Positions 30,809-44,707 of a stretch of DNA of 57,543 nucleotides are shown piece by piece. The notes beneath the pieces were generated by a model. That model searched no databases and had not been told where the DNA came from. It was given only the letters and a program-made list of their open reading frames with translations. The stretch lies in NCBI GenBank assembly GCA_004322005.1, contig SCRF01000041.1:1-57543 (forward strand). The letters run 5' to 3'. The number at the start of each line of letters is the position of its first letter. Position 1 is the first letter of the stretch. Origin of the DNA: Rhodanobacter sp. Lineage in GTDB: Bacteria > Pseudomonadota > Gammaproteobacteria > Xanthomonadales > Rhodanobacteraceae. The translations under genes were made by a program, and so were the position numbers.

Positions 30809-31618
30809 ATGTCGCCTGCCCGCCCGCTCAGTCTGGTCACCGGCGCCTCGGCCGGCATCGGTGCCGCGTTCGCGCGCGAGCTGGCCGCGCACGGACACGA
30901 CCTGGTATTGACCGCGCGCCGCCTGGATCGGCTGCAGGCGCTGGCCGGCGAGCTGCGCGAGCGATATGGCAGGCAGGTCACGGTGCTGGCGCATGACCTG
31001 GCCGATCCCGCCACCCCGCTGGAGTTGTTCGACGCACTGGAGCAGCGCGGCCTGCGGGTCGACTGGCTCGTCAACAATGCCGGTTACGGCGTGCCCGGCA
31101 CGTTCGAGGCGAACGACTGGACCACCCACGCGGATTTTCTGCAGGTGCTGCTGACCGCGCCCACCGAACTGGTGTGGCGGCTGTTGCCCGGCATGCGCCA
31201 GCGCGGCTATGGACGCATCATCAACGTCGCCTCGCTGGCCGGCCATGTGCCCGGCCCGGCCGGACACACCCTGTATGCCGCGGCCAAGGCCTACATGATC
31301 AAGTTCTCGCAGTCGCTGGCCCTGGAGAACCGGCCGGCCGGCGTGCACGTCTGCGCCTTGTGCCCGGGCTTCACCTGGTCTGAATTCCACGACGTCACCG
31401 GCACCCGCGACAAGATGAACCGGCTCCCCGGTTTCATGTGGCTTAGCGCGGAAGAAGTGGTGGCGCAAGGCATCGATGCGGTGGAACGCGGCACGGCGGT
31501 TCACGTCACCGGCCGGGTCAACCGGGCGATCAAGACTCTGGTGCAACTGATGCCCGACCGGCTCGCGCTGTGGCTGTCGGCGCGCGAGGCCGGACGCTAC
31601 CGGAACACCGAGCGATAG
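30809..31618 (+). CDS. short-chain dehydrogenase/reductase
   Basis: 269-residue classical SDR. The NAD(P) motif is TGASAGIGAAF near residue 11 and LVNNAGYG follows. The catalytic serine is in INVASLAGHVPGP and the Tyr/Lys pair in LYAAAKAYMIKFSQSL. The C-terminal third (GFTWSEFHDVTGTRDKMNRL and the end LSAREAGRYRNTER) resembles the DltE/YqjQ-like SDRs of unknown substrate. The start is set by a GAGGA element 8-9 nt upstream; an ATG nine codons earlier is less likely. It converges on the glmM strand. Confidence 0.9.
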   Translation: MSPARPLSLVTGASAGIGAAFARELAAHGHDLVLTARRLDRLQALAGELRERYGRQVTVLAHDLADPATPLELFDALEQRGLRVDWLVNNAGYGVPGTFEANDWTTHADFLQVLLTAPTELVWRLLPGMRQRGYGRIINVASLAGHVPGPAGHTLYAAAKAYMIKFSQSLALENRPAGVHVCALCPGFTWSEFHDVTGTRDKMNRLPGFMWLSAEEVVAQGIDAVERGTAVHVTGRVNRAIKTLVQLMPDRLALWLSAREAGRYRNTER

Positions 31619-31636
31619 ACGGCGGGCCCGGTCGGG

Positions 31637-31735
31637 TCAGATCAGCTTGATCTCGCGCAGCCGCTGCAGCAGGTATTCGTGCGCGGTGATCGGGCTGTCG
31701 TAGCGGCGAATATCGAGGGTGGGAACCCGTCTCAC
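31637..31735 (-). CDS. possible 32-residue peptide coupled to glmM
   Basis: A GTG at 31735 overlaps the glmM stop in the sequence GTGA. It opens a 32-codon frame (start then [20 protein letters not shown], ending [13 protein letters not shown] residues) to a TGA at 31637. The end of glmM offers GGAAG just upstream as a ribosome binding site. The protein is mixed charged/hydrophobic without a signal peptide. It is too short for confident recognition; a coupled small protein or a chance frame are both possible. Confidence 0.3.
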   Translation of the reverse strand: MRRVPTLDIRRYDSPITAHEYLLQRLREIKLI

Positions 31736-33102
31736 GATGCTTCCAGCCGATGGGCTTCGGCCGCCGACTTCACGACCGCCGCAAGCCCTGCGGCCAGCTG
31801 CTGCACTTCCGCCGCATCGGCCGCCTCGATGGTGACGCGCACCAGCGGTTCGGTGCCCGAGGCACGCAGCACCACCCGGCCGCGGCCGTGCAGGGTCCGC
31901 TCCACCTCGGCCAGCGCCCGCTGCACCGCGGCGCTCTGCAGCGCCTCGCGCGCACCCGGCGCACGCACATTCAACATGACCTGCGGCATTTTCCTGAGCC
32001 CCTGACGTGCCATGGCCAGATCCTGGCCGGACAAAGCCAATACCTCCAGCACGGCCAGCGCGGCGACGATGCCATCGCCGGTGGTGACGCGATCCAGGCA
32101 CAGAATATGACCGGAAGTTTCGCCGCCGAGCATGCCGTCGTGCTCGCGCAACTGCTGCATCACGTAACGGTCGCCCACATTGGCGCGGATCAGCGGTACG
32201 CCGAGTTCGGCCATCGCCAGTTGCAAGCCGTAATTGCTCATCAGAGTACCGACCACCGGCCCCTTCAGCAGGCCACGCGCCAGCAGGCTGCGGGCCAGCA
32301 CGTAGAGGATGTCGTCGCCATCGGCAAGCGCGCCATGCCGATCGACCAGCATCACCCGGTCGCCGTCGCCGTCGAACGCGATGCCGATGTCGGCCGCATG
32401 CGCCAGCACCGCCTGCTGCAGCGCCTGCGGATGGGTGGAGCCGACCTGGCGATTGATGTTGAAACCGTCCGGCTTGTCGCCGATCGCCACTACCTCGGCG
32501 CCGAGTTCGGCAAACACCCTGGGCGCCACCTGGTAGGTTGCGCCGTGGGCGCAGTCGAGCACCAGCTTCAGTCCATGCAGGCTGAAGTCCTGGACCACGG
32601 TGGCCTTGCAGAATTCGGTGTAGCGCGCTACCGCATCGCGGATCCGGCTGGCCTTGCCGAGTTGTTCGGAGGGTACCGTGACGAAATCGGCGTCCACTTC
32701 CTGCTCGATCGCCAGCTCGATCTCGTCGGACAGCTTTTCGCCGCTGGCGGAAAAGAACTTGATGCCGTTGTCGCAATGCGGGTTGTGCGAGGCGCTGATG
32801 ACGATGCCGGCACTGGCGCGCATCGAGCGGGTGAGAAACGCCACCGCCGGCGTCGGCATCGGCCCGAGCAGCCCTACGTCGACACCGGCAGCCACCAGGC
32901 CCGCCTCCAGCGCCGATTCGAACATGTAGCCGGAGACGCGCGTGTCCTTGCCGATCAGCACCATGGGGCGACGATCCTTGCCGTCGCGCACCAGCACGCT
33001 GCCCACGGCGCGGCCCAGGCGCAGCATGAAATCCGCGCTGATCGGCCATTGTCCGACCAGACCGCGGATGCCGTCCGTACCGAAGTATTTACGCTGGTTC
33101 AT
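31732..33102 (-). CDS. glmM: phosphoglucosamine mutase
   Basis: Converts glucosamine-6-phosphate to glucosamine-1-phosphate on the way to UDP-GlcNAc for peptidoglycan and LPS. The 456-residue product has the start [17 protein letters not shown], the phosphoserine in [17 protein letters not shown] (Ser105), the magnesium loop [11 protein letters not shown], the sugar-binding GGETSGHIL and the phosphate-binding [15 protein letters not shown]. The frame opens 16 codons upstream but this start is the family one. It follows folP, the usual folP-glmM order, with 75 bp between. Confidence 0.98.
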   Translation of the reverse strand: MNQRKYFGTDGIRGLVGQWPISADFMLRLGRAVGSVLVRDGKDRRPMVLIGKDTRVSGYMFESALEAGLVAAGVDVGLLGPMPTPAVAFLTRSMRASAGIVISASHNPHCDNGIKFFSASGEKLSDEIELAIEQEVDADFVTVPSEQLGKASRIRDAVARYTEFCKATVVQDFSLHGLKLVLDCAHGATYQVAPRVFAELGAEVVAIGDKPDGFNINRQVGSTHPQALQQAVLAHAADIGIAFDGDGDRVMLVDRHGALADGDDILYVLARSLLARGLLKGPVVGTLMSNYGLQLAMAELGVPLIRANVGDRYVMQQLREHDGMLGGETSGHILCLDRVTTGDGIVAALAVLEVLALSGQDLAMARQGLRKMPQVMLNVRAPGAREALQSAAVQRALAEVERTLHGRGRVVLRASGTEPLVRVTIEAADAAEVQQLAAGLAAVVKSAAEAHRLEAS

Positions 33103-33177
33103 CGTGGCCTTCTGTCCCGAACGGTTGCTCCTGCCTCTCCGGCGAAGCATAACGCTGGATCGCCATCATGGAAGCAC

Positions 33178-34089
33178 TCACTCGTCGTCCGGCCAGCGCG
33201 GCATGGCGGGTTTCTTCTCTTCGCGCCGGGGCACGCTGTCGAGCGCATGCACCGCCTGCCATACGGCCAGCGCGTCGACCGTGGCGGCCACGTCGTGCAC
33301 GCGCACCATGCGCGCGCCGCGCTGGACGGCGATCAGTGCCGCCGCGGCCGAACCGGCGGCACGTTCGGCCGGCACGGTCCTGCCAGTCAGCGTGCCGATC
33401 ATCGCCTTGCGCGACAGCCCGACATACACCCCGCCGCCCAGGTTGCCGAAGCGTTCCAGCGCGCACAACAGCGCCAGATTGTGTTCCAGTGTCTTGCCGA
33501 AGCCGAAGCCCGGATCGAGCATCACCTTGCGCCGGTCCATGCCAGCCATCTCGCAGGCGAACAGCCGGTCGGTGAGGAAGCGATGCACTTCGCCGACCAC
33601 GTCGTCGTAGTAGGGCTCGACCTGCATGCCACCCGGCTCGCCCTGCATGTGCATCAGGCACACCGGCACGCCCAGTTCGGCGGCGGCCTCCATCGCCCCC
33701 TCGCGGCGCAGCGCATGCACGTCGTTGATCATGCCGGCACCGGCGGCGACCGCCGCGCGCATCACTTGCGGCTTGGAGGTGTCGATCGCGACCGGCAGCG
33801 TGGTGCGCGCGATCAGCTGCTCGATCACCGGCAGCACCCGCCGCAATTCCTCCTCGACCGATACCGCCGCCGCACCGGGACGGGTCGACTCGCCGCCGAC
33901 GTCGAGCATGTCGGCGCCCTCCTGCGCCAGGCGCAGGCCATGCGCCACGGCCGCTTCCACGCTGTCGTGCGTACCGCCGTCGGAGAACGAATCGGGGGTG
34001 ACGTTGAGGATCCCGACCACCCGCGGGCGATCGAGTCGCAATGGACGCCCGGCACAGTCGAGCACCGGCGCAAACAGATCGATCGACAT
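33178..34089 (-). CDS. folP: dihydropteroate synthase
   Basis: Condenses p-aminobenzoate with 6-hydroxymethyl-dihydropterin pyrophosphate in folate synthesis; the target of sulfonamides. The 303-residue product has VVGILNVTPDSFSDGGTHDS, ADMLDVGGESTRPGA, AIDTSKP, MINDVHALR, LMHMQGEPGGMQ, LDPGFGFGKTLEHNLALL and VGLSRKAMIGTLTGR, and ends in RVHDVAATVDALAVWQAV. The start MSIDLFAP has a GAGGAG element. glmM lies downstream, orn upstream. Confidence 0.98.
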   Translation of the reverse strand: MSIDLFAPVLDCAGRPLRLDRPRVVGILNVTPDSFSDGGTHDSVEAAVAHGLRLAQEGADMLDVGGESTRPGAAAVSVEEELRRVLPVIEQLIARTTLPVAIDTSKPQVMRAAVAAGAGMINDVHALRREGAMEAAAELGVPVCLMHMQGEPGGMQVEPYYDDVVGEVHRFLTDRLFACEMAGMDRRKVMLDPGFGFGKTLEHNLALLCALERFGNLGGGVYVGLSRKAMIGTLTGRTVPAERAAGSAAAALIAVQRGARMVRVHDVAATVDALAVWQAVHALDSVPRREEKKPAMPRWPDDE

Positions 34090-34143
34090 GCTCAACTCCT
34101 CACTGATCCGACACTGCACCCGGCCTGCTGCGCGACACCGGCA

Positions 34144-34710
34144 TCAGGCCCCGACCGACCCGCCCAGCTCGCCCATGAAACGACGGTAGTAACGCAACTC
34201 CTCGATCGAATCGCGAATGTCGGACAGTGCGGTGTGCGCCGATTCCTTGCTGACGTTCCTGGCGATGTTCGGCGCCCAGCGCCGGGCCAGTTCCTTGAGG
34301 GTGGAAACATCCAGATTGCGGTAATGGAAGTAGCGTTCCAGCCGCGGCATCTGGCGGTGCATGAAGCGCCGGTCCTGGCAGATCGAATTGCCGCACATCG
34401 GCGACTTGCCCGGCGGCACCCACGCGCGCAGGAAATCGACCGTGGCCAGCTCGGCCATCGCATGGTCGGTCTGCGAGATCAGCACCTGCCGCCAGAGCCC
34501 GGACTTGTGATGCTGGTTGCTGTTCCAACTGTCCATCGACTCCAGCCGGTCGATCTCGTGGCGGATCGCGAATACCGGGCCTTCGGCCAGCACGTTCAGG
34601 TCCTTGTCGGTGACGACCGTGGCGATCTCCAGAATCGAATCGTTGTCGGTATCGAGGCCGGTCATCTCCAGATCGATCCAGATCAGGTTGTCGTCGTGTG
34701 CATGGCTCAT
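34144..34710 (-). CDS. orn: oligoribonuclease
   Basis: DEDDh 3'-5' exoribonuclease that degrades 2-5-nt RNAs, including pGpG from cyclic di-GMP turnover. The 188-residue product has Exo[21 protein letters not shown], ExoII in [20 protein letters not shown], the [20 protein letters not shown]xoIII with the catalytic His/Asp, and the YYRRFMGEL end. Length is standard. It is followed by folP and divergent from sbcB, 77 bp away. Confidence 0.98.
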   Translation of the reverse strand: MSHAHDDNLIWIDLEMTGLDTDNDSILEIATVVTDKDLNVLAEGPVFAIRHEIDRLESMDSWNSNQHHKSGLWRQVLISQTDHAMAELATVDFLRAWVPPGKSPMCGNSICQDRRFMHRQMPRLERYFHYRNLDVSTLKELARRWAPNIARNVSKESAHTALSDIRDSIEELRYYRRFMGELGGSVGA

Positions 34711-34787
34711 GGGATCTCCTTGATCTGTACGAGTTTACCAGTCTTGCGTGGCAGCCTGTCGGCTTTTGAGCATGCGATGATTCGCCT

Positions 34788-36233
34788 ATGCAGACCTTCT
34801 TCTGGCATGACTACGAGACCTTCGGCGCCGACTCGCGGCGCGACCGGCCGGTGCAGTTTGCCGGCGTCCGCACCACGCTGGAGCTGGAAGTCGTCGGCGA
34901 GCCGGTGATGTTCTACGGCAAGCCGCCGCGCGAGATGCCGCCGCATCCGGATGCCTGCATGATCACCGGCATCACCCCACAGCTGGCTGAACGCGAGGGC
35001 GTCAGCGAGGCCGAGTTCGCCGCCCGCGTGCACGAACAGCTGGCGATGCCGGGCACCTGCGGCGTGGGCTACAACTCGCTGCGCTTCGACGACGAATTCA
35101 CCCGGCAGATGCTTTACCGCAACTTCTACGAGCCGTACGGCCGCGAGTGGGAGAACGGCAATTCGCGCTGGGACCTGATCGACCTGGTGCGCCTGTGCCA
35201 GGCGCTGCGGCCGGAAGGCATCGTCTGGCCCGTCCGCGAGGACGGCTCGCCCAGCTTCAAGCTGGAGCACCTGGCCAGCGCCAACCAGCTCAGGCAGGAA
35301 CACGCCCACGATGCGTTGTCGGACGTGTATGCACTGATCGACCTGGCGCGGCTGATCCGCGTGCGCCAGCCGCGGCTATGGGACTGGTATTACGGCCTGC
35401 GGCGCAAGCAGAAAGTGTTCGAGCTGCTCGACGTGGCGAACATGACGCCGCTGGTGCACGTGTCCTCGCGCTACCCGGCCAGCCGGCATTGCCTCGCCGT
35501 GATCGCACCGCTGGCGGCGCATCCGAGCCGCGCCGGCGAGGTGATCGTGTACGACCTGGCGAGCGACCCCACGGCATGGCTGGCGCTGGACGAAGACGAG
35601 ATCGCCGACCGCATGTTCACCGCGCGCGCCGATCTGCCCGAGGGCGTCGAACGCATACCGCTGCGCACCGTGCGCGCCAACCACGTGCCGGCGCTGGCCC
35701 CGCTGTCGGTGCTGCGGGGCGTGGAGCTGCCGCGCCTGCAACTGGACCTGGATCGCTGCCTGGCCCACCGCGACGCGCTGCACGCGATCGACGGCTTGCC
35801 CGAGAAACTGCAGCGAATTTTCCAGCGTGCTGCCGAGTTGCCGCCGCCGGAAGATCCCGAACTGGCGCTGTACGGCGGCGGTTTCCTGCCCGATGCGGAC
35901 AGGAAGCTGCTGACGCAGGTGCGCGCCACGCCACCGGCGCAGCTGGGCGAACGCGCGTTTCCGTTCCGCGACCCGCGCTATCCGGAGCTGCTGTTCCGCT
36001 ACCGCGCGCGCAACTGGCCGGAAACGCTGGATGCCGCCGAACAGGCCCGCTGGGACGCCTTCCGCACAGCCCGCCTGACCCGCCCGACAGCGCTGACCAG
36101 CCTCACCCTCGACGACTACTTCGCCCGCCTTGCCGAACTGCGCGCCGACCTGCAGGCACAGGGCAAGCTGGCCCTGCTCGACCAGTTGCAGGCCTGGGGC
36201 GAGGAACTCGCCGCCAGCATCGATATTTTGTAG
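34788..36233 (+). CDS. sbcB: exodeoxyribonuclease I
   Basis: Processive 3'-5' exonuclease on single-stranded DNA, acting in recombination and mismatch repair. The 481-residue product has ExoI FFWHDYETFGADSRRDRPVQ, ExoII VGYNSLRFDDEFTRQM, ExoIII in QLRQEHAHDALSDVYALIDL, the SH3-like middle (about 200-350) and the helical C-terminal domain. Length matches Escherichia coli ExoI (475). The stop TAG is part of the GTAG head of a REP-like element; the last residues before it are AASIDIL. Confidence 0.96.
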   Translation: MQTFFWHDYETFGADSRRDRPVQFAGVRTTLELEVVGEPVMFYGKPPREMPPHPDACMITGITPQLAEREGVSEAEFAARVHEQLAMPGTCGVGYNSLRFDDEFTRQMLYRNFYEPYGREWENGNSRWDLIDLVRLCQALRPEGIVWPVREDGSPSFKLEHLASANQLRQEHAHDALSDVYALIDLARLIRVRQPRLWDWYYGLRRKQKVFELLDVANMTPLVHVSSRYPASRHCLAVIAPLAAHPSRAGEVIVYDLASDPTAWLALDEDEIADRMFTARADLPEGVERIPLRTVRANHVPALAPLSVLRGVELPRLQLDLDRCLAHRDALHAIDGLPEKLQRIFQRAAELPPPEDPELALYGGGFLPDADRKLLTQVRATPPAQLGERAFPFRDPRYPELLFRYRARNWPETLDAAEQARWDAFRTARLTRPTALTSLTLDDYFARLAELRADLQAQGKLALLDQLQAWGEELAASIDIL

Positions 36234-36304
36234 GAGCGCACCCTGTGCGCGATGCTCTTGCTGCACGCGCCTCAAAAGCCATCGCGCACAGGGTGCGCTC
36301 CTAC
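36230..36304. repeat. REP-like paired palindrome 4; supplies the sbcB stop
   Basis: GTAGGAGCGCACCCTGTGCG at 36230 and an inverted copy ending CTCCTAC at 36304 (75 bp), with GATGCTCTTG and AAAAGCCATC inside. The left GTAG contains the sbcB TAG stop. Confidence 0.95.
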
Positions 36305-36363
36305 AATGGCCAACCCCGACATCGCCAATGACCACCCCCGACATCGCCGTTCGCCGACCCGCC

Positions 36364-37050
36364 ATGCCACAAGCCTATTTCACCCCCGCCACCTTCCGCT
36401 TCCTGAGCGCACTGGATCGCCACAACAGCCGCGAATGGTTCGCCGCGCACAAGGGCGACTACGAGCGCCATGTGCGCGAGCCGTTCCTGCAACTGATCGG
36501 CGACCTGCAGGCGCCGCTGGCGAAGATCAGCCCGCACTATCGCGCCGACACGCGCAAGAACGGCGGCTCGCTGTTCCGCATTTTTCGCGACACGCGCTTC
36601 TCGAACAACAAGCTGCCGTACAAGCCGTGGCAGGGTGCGCGGTTTTTCCACGAACGCCACCGCGAAATTCCCGCGCCCTCGTTCTACATGCACATCCAGC
36701 CAGGCGCCTGCTTCGCCGGCGGCGGCATGTGGCATCCGGAACCGGACGCGCTGAAACACATCCGCGGCTTTCTGTCCGACAACCCGTCGGCGTGGAAACG
36801 CGCCACGCAAGGCAAAGCCTTCCGCGCGCACTTCACCTTCTGGGGCGAATCGCTGAGCCGCCCGCCGCGCGGCTTCGATCCCGATCACGAACTGATCGAG
36901 GACCTCAAGCGCAAGGATTTCGCCGCCGGCGAAGGCTTCGACGATGCGCTGGCCTGCTCCGCCGAACTGTTGCCGTGGGTGGTGCAGAATTTCAAGCGCA
37001 TCGCACCGCTGCTCGACTACCTGTGCGCGGCACAGGAACTGGAGTTCTGA
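36364..37050 (+). CDS. DUF2461 family protein (TIGR02453)
   Basis: 228-residue cytosolic protein matching the DUF2461 pattern. It reads YFTPATFRFLSALDRHNSRE, EWFAAHKGDYERHVREPF, LFRIFRDTRFSNNKLPYKPW, FYMHIQPGACFAGGGMWHPE and FTFWGESLSRPPRGF, and ends WVVQNFKRIAPLLDYL. The biochemical function of the family is not established. An upstream in-frame ATG at 36328 would add 12 residues (MTTPDIAVRRPA) that look unconserved. It sits between two REP-like elements. Confidence 0.88.
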   Translation: MPQAYFTPATFRFLSALDRHNSREWFAAHKGDYERHVREPFLQLIGDLQAPLAKISPHYRADTRKNGGSLFRIFRDTRFSNNKLPYKPWQGARFFHERHREIPAPSFYMHIQPGACFAGGGMWHPEPDALKHIRGFLSDNPSAWKRATQGKAFRAHFTFWGESLSRPPRGFDPDHELIEDLKRKDFAAGEGFDDALACSAELLPWVVQNFKRIAPLLDYLCAAQELEF

Positions 37051-37057
37051 GTTCCCC

Positions 37058-37132
37058 GTAGGAGCCCGCTCGCGGGCGATGCTCTTCGTTGCTGCATCAG
37101 AACAAAAGCATCGCCCGCGAGCGGGCTCCTAC
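37058..37132. repeat. REP-like paired palindrome 5
   Basis: GTAGGAGCCCGCTCGCGGGC at 37058 with an inverted copy ending CTCCTAC at 37132 (75 bp), and GATGCTCTT/AAAAGCATC inside. The inner hairpin GCCCGC-TC-GCGGGC differs from the other copies by compensating changes. The right GTAG, on the minus strand, ends a short frame at 37129. Confidence 0.95.
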
Positions 37133-37323
37133 GAATTCGTGTTGCGGCTTCCGTCCCGGCGCAACGAATGGGCGGCCACAGCGATCCCGATCAGCGCGGT
37201 ACACGCCAAATGGTGCGCCGGCGCCAGCACGCCGAAGCGCTGCGCCAGCATGCCGATCTGCGCATGCACCGGCAGCAGGCCGAGCGGCACCGCGAAAAAC
37301 ACGAATACCACGACGTAGCGCAA
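37129..37323 (-). CDS. possible small membrane protein (64 residues, TTG start)
   Basis: A frame with TTG start whose product has two hydrophobic segments (RYVVVFVFFAVPLGLLPVHA and LACTALIGIAVAAHSL). The frame is open upstream to within epmA, but without ATG or GTG. The stop TAG is donated by a REP-like element, so this may be the remnant of a longer gene or of no gene. It follows epmA on the same strand. Confidence 0.3.
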   Translation of the reverse strand: MRYVVVFVFFAVPLGLLPVHAQIGMLAQRFGVLAPAHHLACTALIGIAVAAHSLRRDGSRNTNS

Positions 37324-37444
37324 CTCCAGCGCGCCGCCGGGCGCGGCCGGCAGCAGCGTGCGGACGTCGCGCGCATCGGGTCGTTCGCGCGGCAGATCGG
37401 GGAATGCGGCAATGGCGGACGTGATCGGAGAATCGTCCCGTGGG

Positions 37445-41592
<4,148 letters not shown>

Positions 41593-41676
41593 TGCACCCG
41601 CCAAGCTGAAACGCGACTGACTTCCCGAGCGCTCACCCGGAATAAAAGCTGTCACAGCAGCTATCATGGCGCGGTC

Positions 41677-43152
41677 ATGCCTGCCGACGCGTCCAACCCT
41701 CCCCTGCCTGCTTCGGATGCCCTGCTGGCGACTCTTTCCGAAGTGTCCTCGCGTCATCGTTTTCGTGGCCTGATCTGGTTGGTCGCTGCCTCGTTCTTCA
41801 TGCAGGCGCTCGATTCGACCATCGTCAATACCGCGGTGCCCGCGGTGGCCAATGCGCTGGGCGTGACGCCGCTGGGCATGCGCACGGCACTGACCAGCTA
41901 CGTGCTGACCCTGGCGATCCTGATCCCGGCCAGCCCATGGCTTTGCGATCGTTTCGGTACGCGTCGGGTATTCGCTACCGCGATCGCGGTGTTCGGTCTC
42001 GGATCGCTGCTTTGCGGTCTCGCCCAGACCTTGCCGCAACTGGTTGCAGCCCGTGTGCTGCAGGGCGTCGGCGGCGCCGCGCTGATGCCGGTGGGCCGCT
42101 ATGTGCTGGCACGCAGCATCGACAAGCGCGAGTTCGTGCAGGCAATGAGCACGGTGGCCACGTTCGGCCTGCTCGGCTCGGTGCTGGGGCCGTTGCTGGG
42201 CGGTGCGCTGGTGCAGTTCACCAGCTGGCGACTGATTTTCCTGATCAACGTGCCGGTGGGCGTGCTCGGACTGTGGATGAACCGGCGCGGCATGCCGGAC
42301 TATCGGCTCGCCCGGCCGAACCGTTTCGACCTGCCGGGCTTCGTGCTGTTTGCCGCCGCCTCGGCGCTGCTGCTGGCCGTCGCGGAAATGAGCGGAAGCA
42401 CGGTCGATCATGCGGCTGGCATGGCCACTTGCGGCGCGCTGGCGCTGCTGTTCGGCACGCTTTACGTCTGGCACAGCCGGCGCACCACGTATCCGGTGGC
42501 GGACCTCACCCTGCTGCGCGTGCGCAGCGTGCGGGTGGCGCTGGCCGGCAACTTGTTCACCCGGCTCGGCATCTCCGGCATGTTCCTGCTGCTGGTGCTG
42601 TTCCTGCAGGTGGGTTGCGGCTGGTCGCCGTTGATGGCGGGCCTGATGATGGTGCCGCAGGCATTGGGCTCGATCGGCGCCAAATGGCTGATCCATCCGC
42701 TGCTGAACCGGTTCGGCTACCGGCGCATGCTGCTGGGCAACACCATGATCGTGGCCGGCCTGCTGGCTTCGTTCGCGTTGCTGGACAGCTCCACGCCGAC
42801 CTGGTTGATCGGCGCGCTGACGTTCGTCTACGGCGGTTTCATGGGGCTGCAATACACCGCGATGAACACGCTGATCTACACCGACCTGGACGTCCGGCAC
42901 GCCTCGATGGCTTCCTCGATGGCATCGACCGCACAGTACCTGTCGATGAGCTTCGGCATCGCACTGGCCACCATCCTGATGGAGCTGTTCCTGGGTCGCC
43001 ATGCGCACGTGCCGGCCGCCTATGTCGGCGCCTTCCATGCCGCCGTGCTGTTGCTGGCGCTGGTCACGCTGGCTGCCGCACTGATTTTTCTGCGACTGCG
43101 ACCGGACCATCCCGGAAGCCATGCCGGCATGCTGCAGCGTGCCACGCGTTGA
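41677..43152 (+). CDS. DHA2-family MFS drug exporter (14 TMS)
   Basis: Proton-driven inner-membrane exporter of the EmrB/QacA type, 491 residues with about 14 hydrophobic segments. Typical features are FMQALDSTIVNTAVPAVANA in the first segment, the motif A region WLCDRFGTRRVF, VLQGVGGAALMPVGRYVLAR and the motif C-like TFGLLGSVLGPLLGGALVQF. It resembles MdtD and related proteins of unknown substrate. No membrane-fusion protein gene is next to it, so it may act alone. NhaD follows 88 bp downstream on the same strand. Confidence 0.92.
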   Translation: MPADASNPPLPASDALLATLSEVSSRHRFRGLIWLVAASFFMQALDSTIVNTAVPAVANALGVTPLGMRTALTSYVLTLAILIPASPWLCDRFGTRRVFATAIAVFGLGSLLCGLAQTLPQLVAARVLQGVGGAALMPVGRYVLARSIDKREFVQAMSTVATFGLLGSVLGPLLGGALVQFTSWRLIFLINVPVGVLGLWMNRRGMPDYRLARPNRFDLPGFVLFAAASALLLAVAEMSGSTVDHAAGMATCGALALLFGTLYVWHSRRTTYPVADLTLLRVRSVRVALAGNLFTRLGISGMFLLLVLFLQVGCGWSPLMAGLMMVPQALGSIGAKWLIHPLLNRFGYRRMLLGNTMIVAGLLASFALLDSSTPTWLIGALTFVYGGFMGLQYTAMNTLIYTDLDVRHASMASSMASTAQYLSMSFGIALATILMELFLGRHAHVPAAYVGAFHAAVLLLALVTLAAALIFLRLRPDHPGSHAGMLQRATR

Positions 43153-43240
43153 ACGCATGGGTGGCGGGCATCCGGGCCGACACGGGTAACTGATACGCTG
43201 TGCCGCGATCGACGCAACGATTTCACCCAGAGGATTTTCC

Positions 43241-44644
43241 ATGCGATGGCTGCCCGCCCTGGTCGCCCTGGCCACGCTGCTTGCCAGCGTGCCCGTGTCC
43301 GCGGCCGAACCCGGCGCCAATGTGAACTTTCATCTGAGCCAGCATCCGATCGGCTGGATCGCGCTGGCGCTGTTCGTGCTGGCCTACGTGGCGGTGATCC
43401 TGGAAGAACGCATCCATGTCGCCAAATCCAAGCCGGTGGTGCTGGCGGCGGCGCTGATCTGGGGCTTGATCGCCTGGCACACCGGCAGCGCGACCGGCCT
43501 GGCCGCGCAGACCCGGCAGGCTTTCGAGACGATGTTCCTGGAATACGCGGAGATCTTCTTCTTCCTGGTGGTGGCGATGACCTACGTCACCGCCATGGGC
43601 GAGCGCGGCGTGTTCGAGGCATTGCGCGGGCAGCTCGTCCAACGCGGCTTCGGCTACCGCAGCCTGTTCTGGATCACCGGGCTGCTGGCGTTCCTCCTCT
43701 CCCCGATGCTGGACAACCTGACCACCGCGCTGGTGATGTCGGCGGTGATCCTGGCAGTCGGCGCCGGCAATGCGCGCTTCATCACGCTGGCGCTGATCAA
43801 CCTGGTGGTGGCGGCCAATGCCGGCGGCGCCTGGAGCGCGTTCGGCGACATCACCACGCTGATGGTGTGGCAGGCGCAGAAGGCGGATTTCTTCGAGTTC
43901 TTCCGGATCTTCCTGCCCGCGCTGGTCGACTGGCTGGTGCCCGCCGTACTGATGTTCTTTGCATTGCCCGCCGGCAAGCCGGAGCGTGCGGCCAACGACA
44001 GCCGCATCAAGCCCGGCGGCATCGCCATCTGCCTGACCTTTGTGCTGACCATCATGATCACCGTGGCCGGCCACCAGCTGCTGGGCATGCCGGCGGTATA
44101 CGGCATGCTGACCGGCCTGGCGCTGCTGAACCTGGTGGCCACCCGCATCGACCACCGCCAGCGCCGCTATGCGCTGGCGCAGGGTATCGAGCCGCAGGGT
44201 TATTCGATCTTCCAGATCATCGCCAACGCCGAGTGGGACACGCTGCTGTTCTTCTACGGGGTGTTCGCCTGCGTCGGTGGCCTGGCCGCCATCGGCTATC
44301 TGGAACTGGCCTCGCACGAGTTGTACGGCACCTTCGGGCCGACCGTGGCCAATGCGGCGATGGGGCTGCTGTCGGCGGTGGTCGACAACATCCCGATCAT
44401 GTTCGCGGTGATCAAGATGAACCCGCCGATGGATCAGGGGCAATGGCTGCTGATCACCCTGACCGCCGGCGTCGGCGGCAGCCTGCTGTCGGTCGGCTCC
44501 GCCGCCGGGGTGGCGCTGATGGGCGCTTCGCGCGGGCACTACACCTTCATGCGCCACCTGCGCTGGAGCTGGGCGATCGGCCTGGGCTACGTCGCCAGCA
44601 TCGCGTTGCACCTGTGGCTGAACGCGGCGCTGGTCACCGGCTGA
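43241..44644 (+). CDS. nhaD: sodium:proton antiporter NhaD
   Basis: Inner-membrane Na+(Li+)/H+ antiporter of the NhaD/ion-transporter superfamily, 467 residues with about 12 segments. Diagnostic stretches are LEERIHVAKSKPVVLAAALI, LSPMLDNLTTALVMSAVILA, NLVVAANAGGAWSAFGDITT, NAEWDTLLFFYGVFACVGGL and SAVVDNIPIMFAVIKMNPPM. The N-terminus has a signal-like stretch (VSAAEPGANVNFHLSQ follows it). It adds to sodium and pH tolerance. Immediately downstream (63 bp) is a second antiporter of a different family. Confidence 0.95.
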   Translation: MRWLPALVALATLLASVPVSAAEPGANVNFHLSQHPIGWIALALFVLAYVAVILEERIHVAKSKPVVLAAALIWGLIAWHTGSATGLAAQTRQAFETMFLEYAEIFFFLVVAMTYVTAMGERGVFEALRGQLVQRGFGYRSLFWITGLLAFLLSPMLDNLTTALVMSAVILAVGAGNARFITLALINLVVAANAGGAWSAFGDITTLMVWQAQKADFFEFFRIFLPALVDWLVPAVLMFFALPAGKPERAANDSRIKPGGIAICLTFVLTIMITVAGHQLLGMPAVYGMLTGLALLNLVATRIDHRQRRYALAQGIEPQGYSIFQIIANAEWDTLLFFYGVFACVGGLAAIGYLELASHELYGTFGPTVANAAMGLLSAVVDNIPIMFAVIKMNPPMDQGQWLLITLTAGVGGSLLSVGSAAGVALMGASRGHYTFMRHLRWSWAIGLGYVASIALHLWLNAALVTG

Positions 44645-44707
44645 GCGGTCACGATCGTGGCGCGCGTGCTGTAGCATCCGGCCATCATCCGGGGGAACGC
44701 CGACGCC

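Noticed and set aside
31637..33049. 470-codon frame overlapping glmM on the same strand
   Set aside because: Out-of-frame shadow of glmM; only its last 32 codons beyond the glmM stop could be real and are listed separately.
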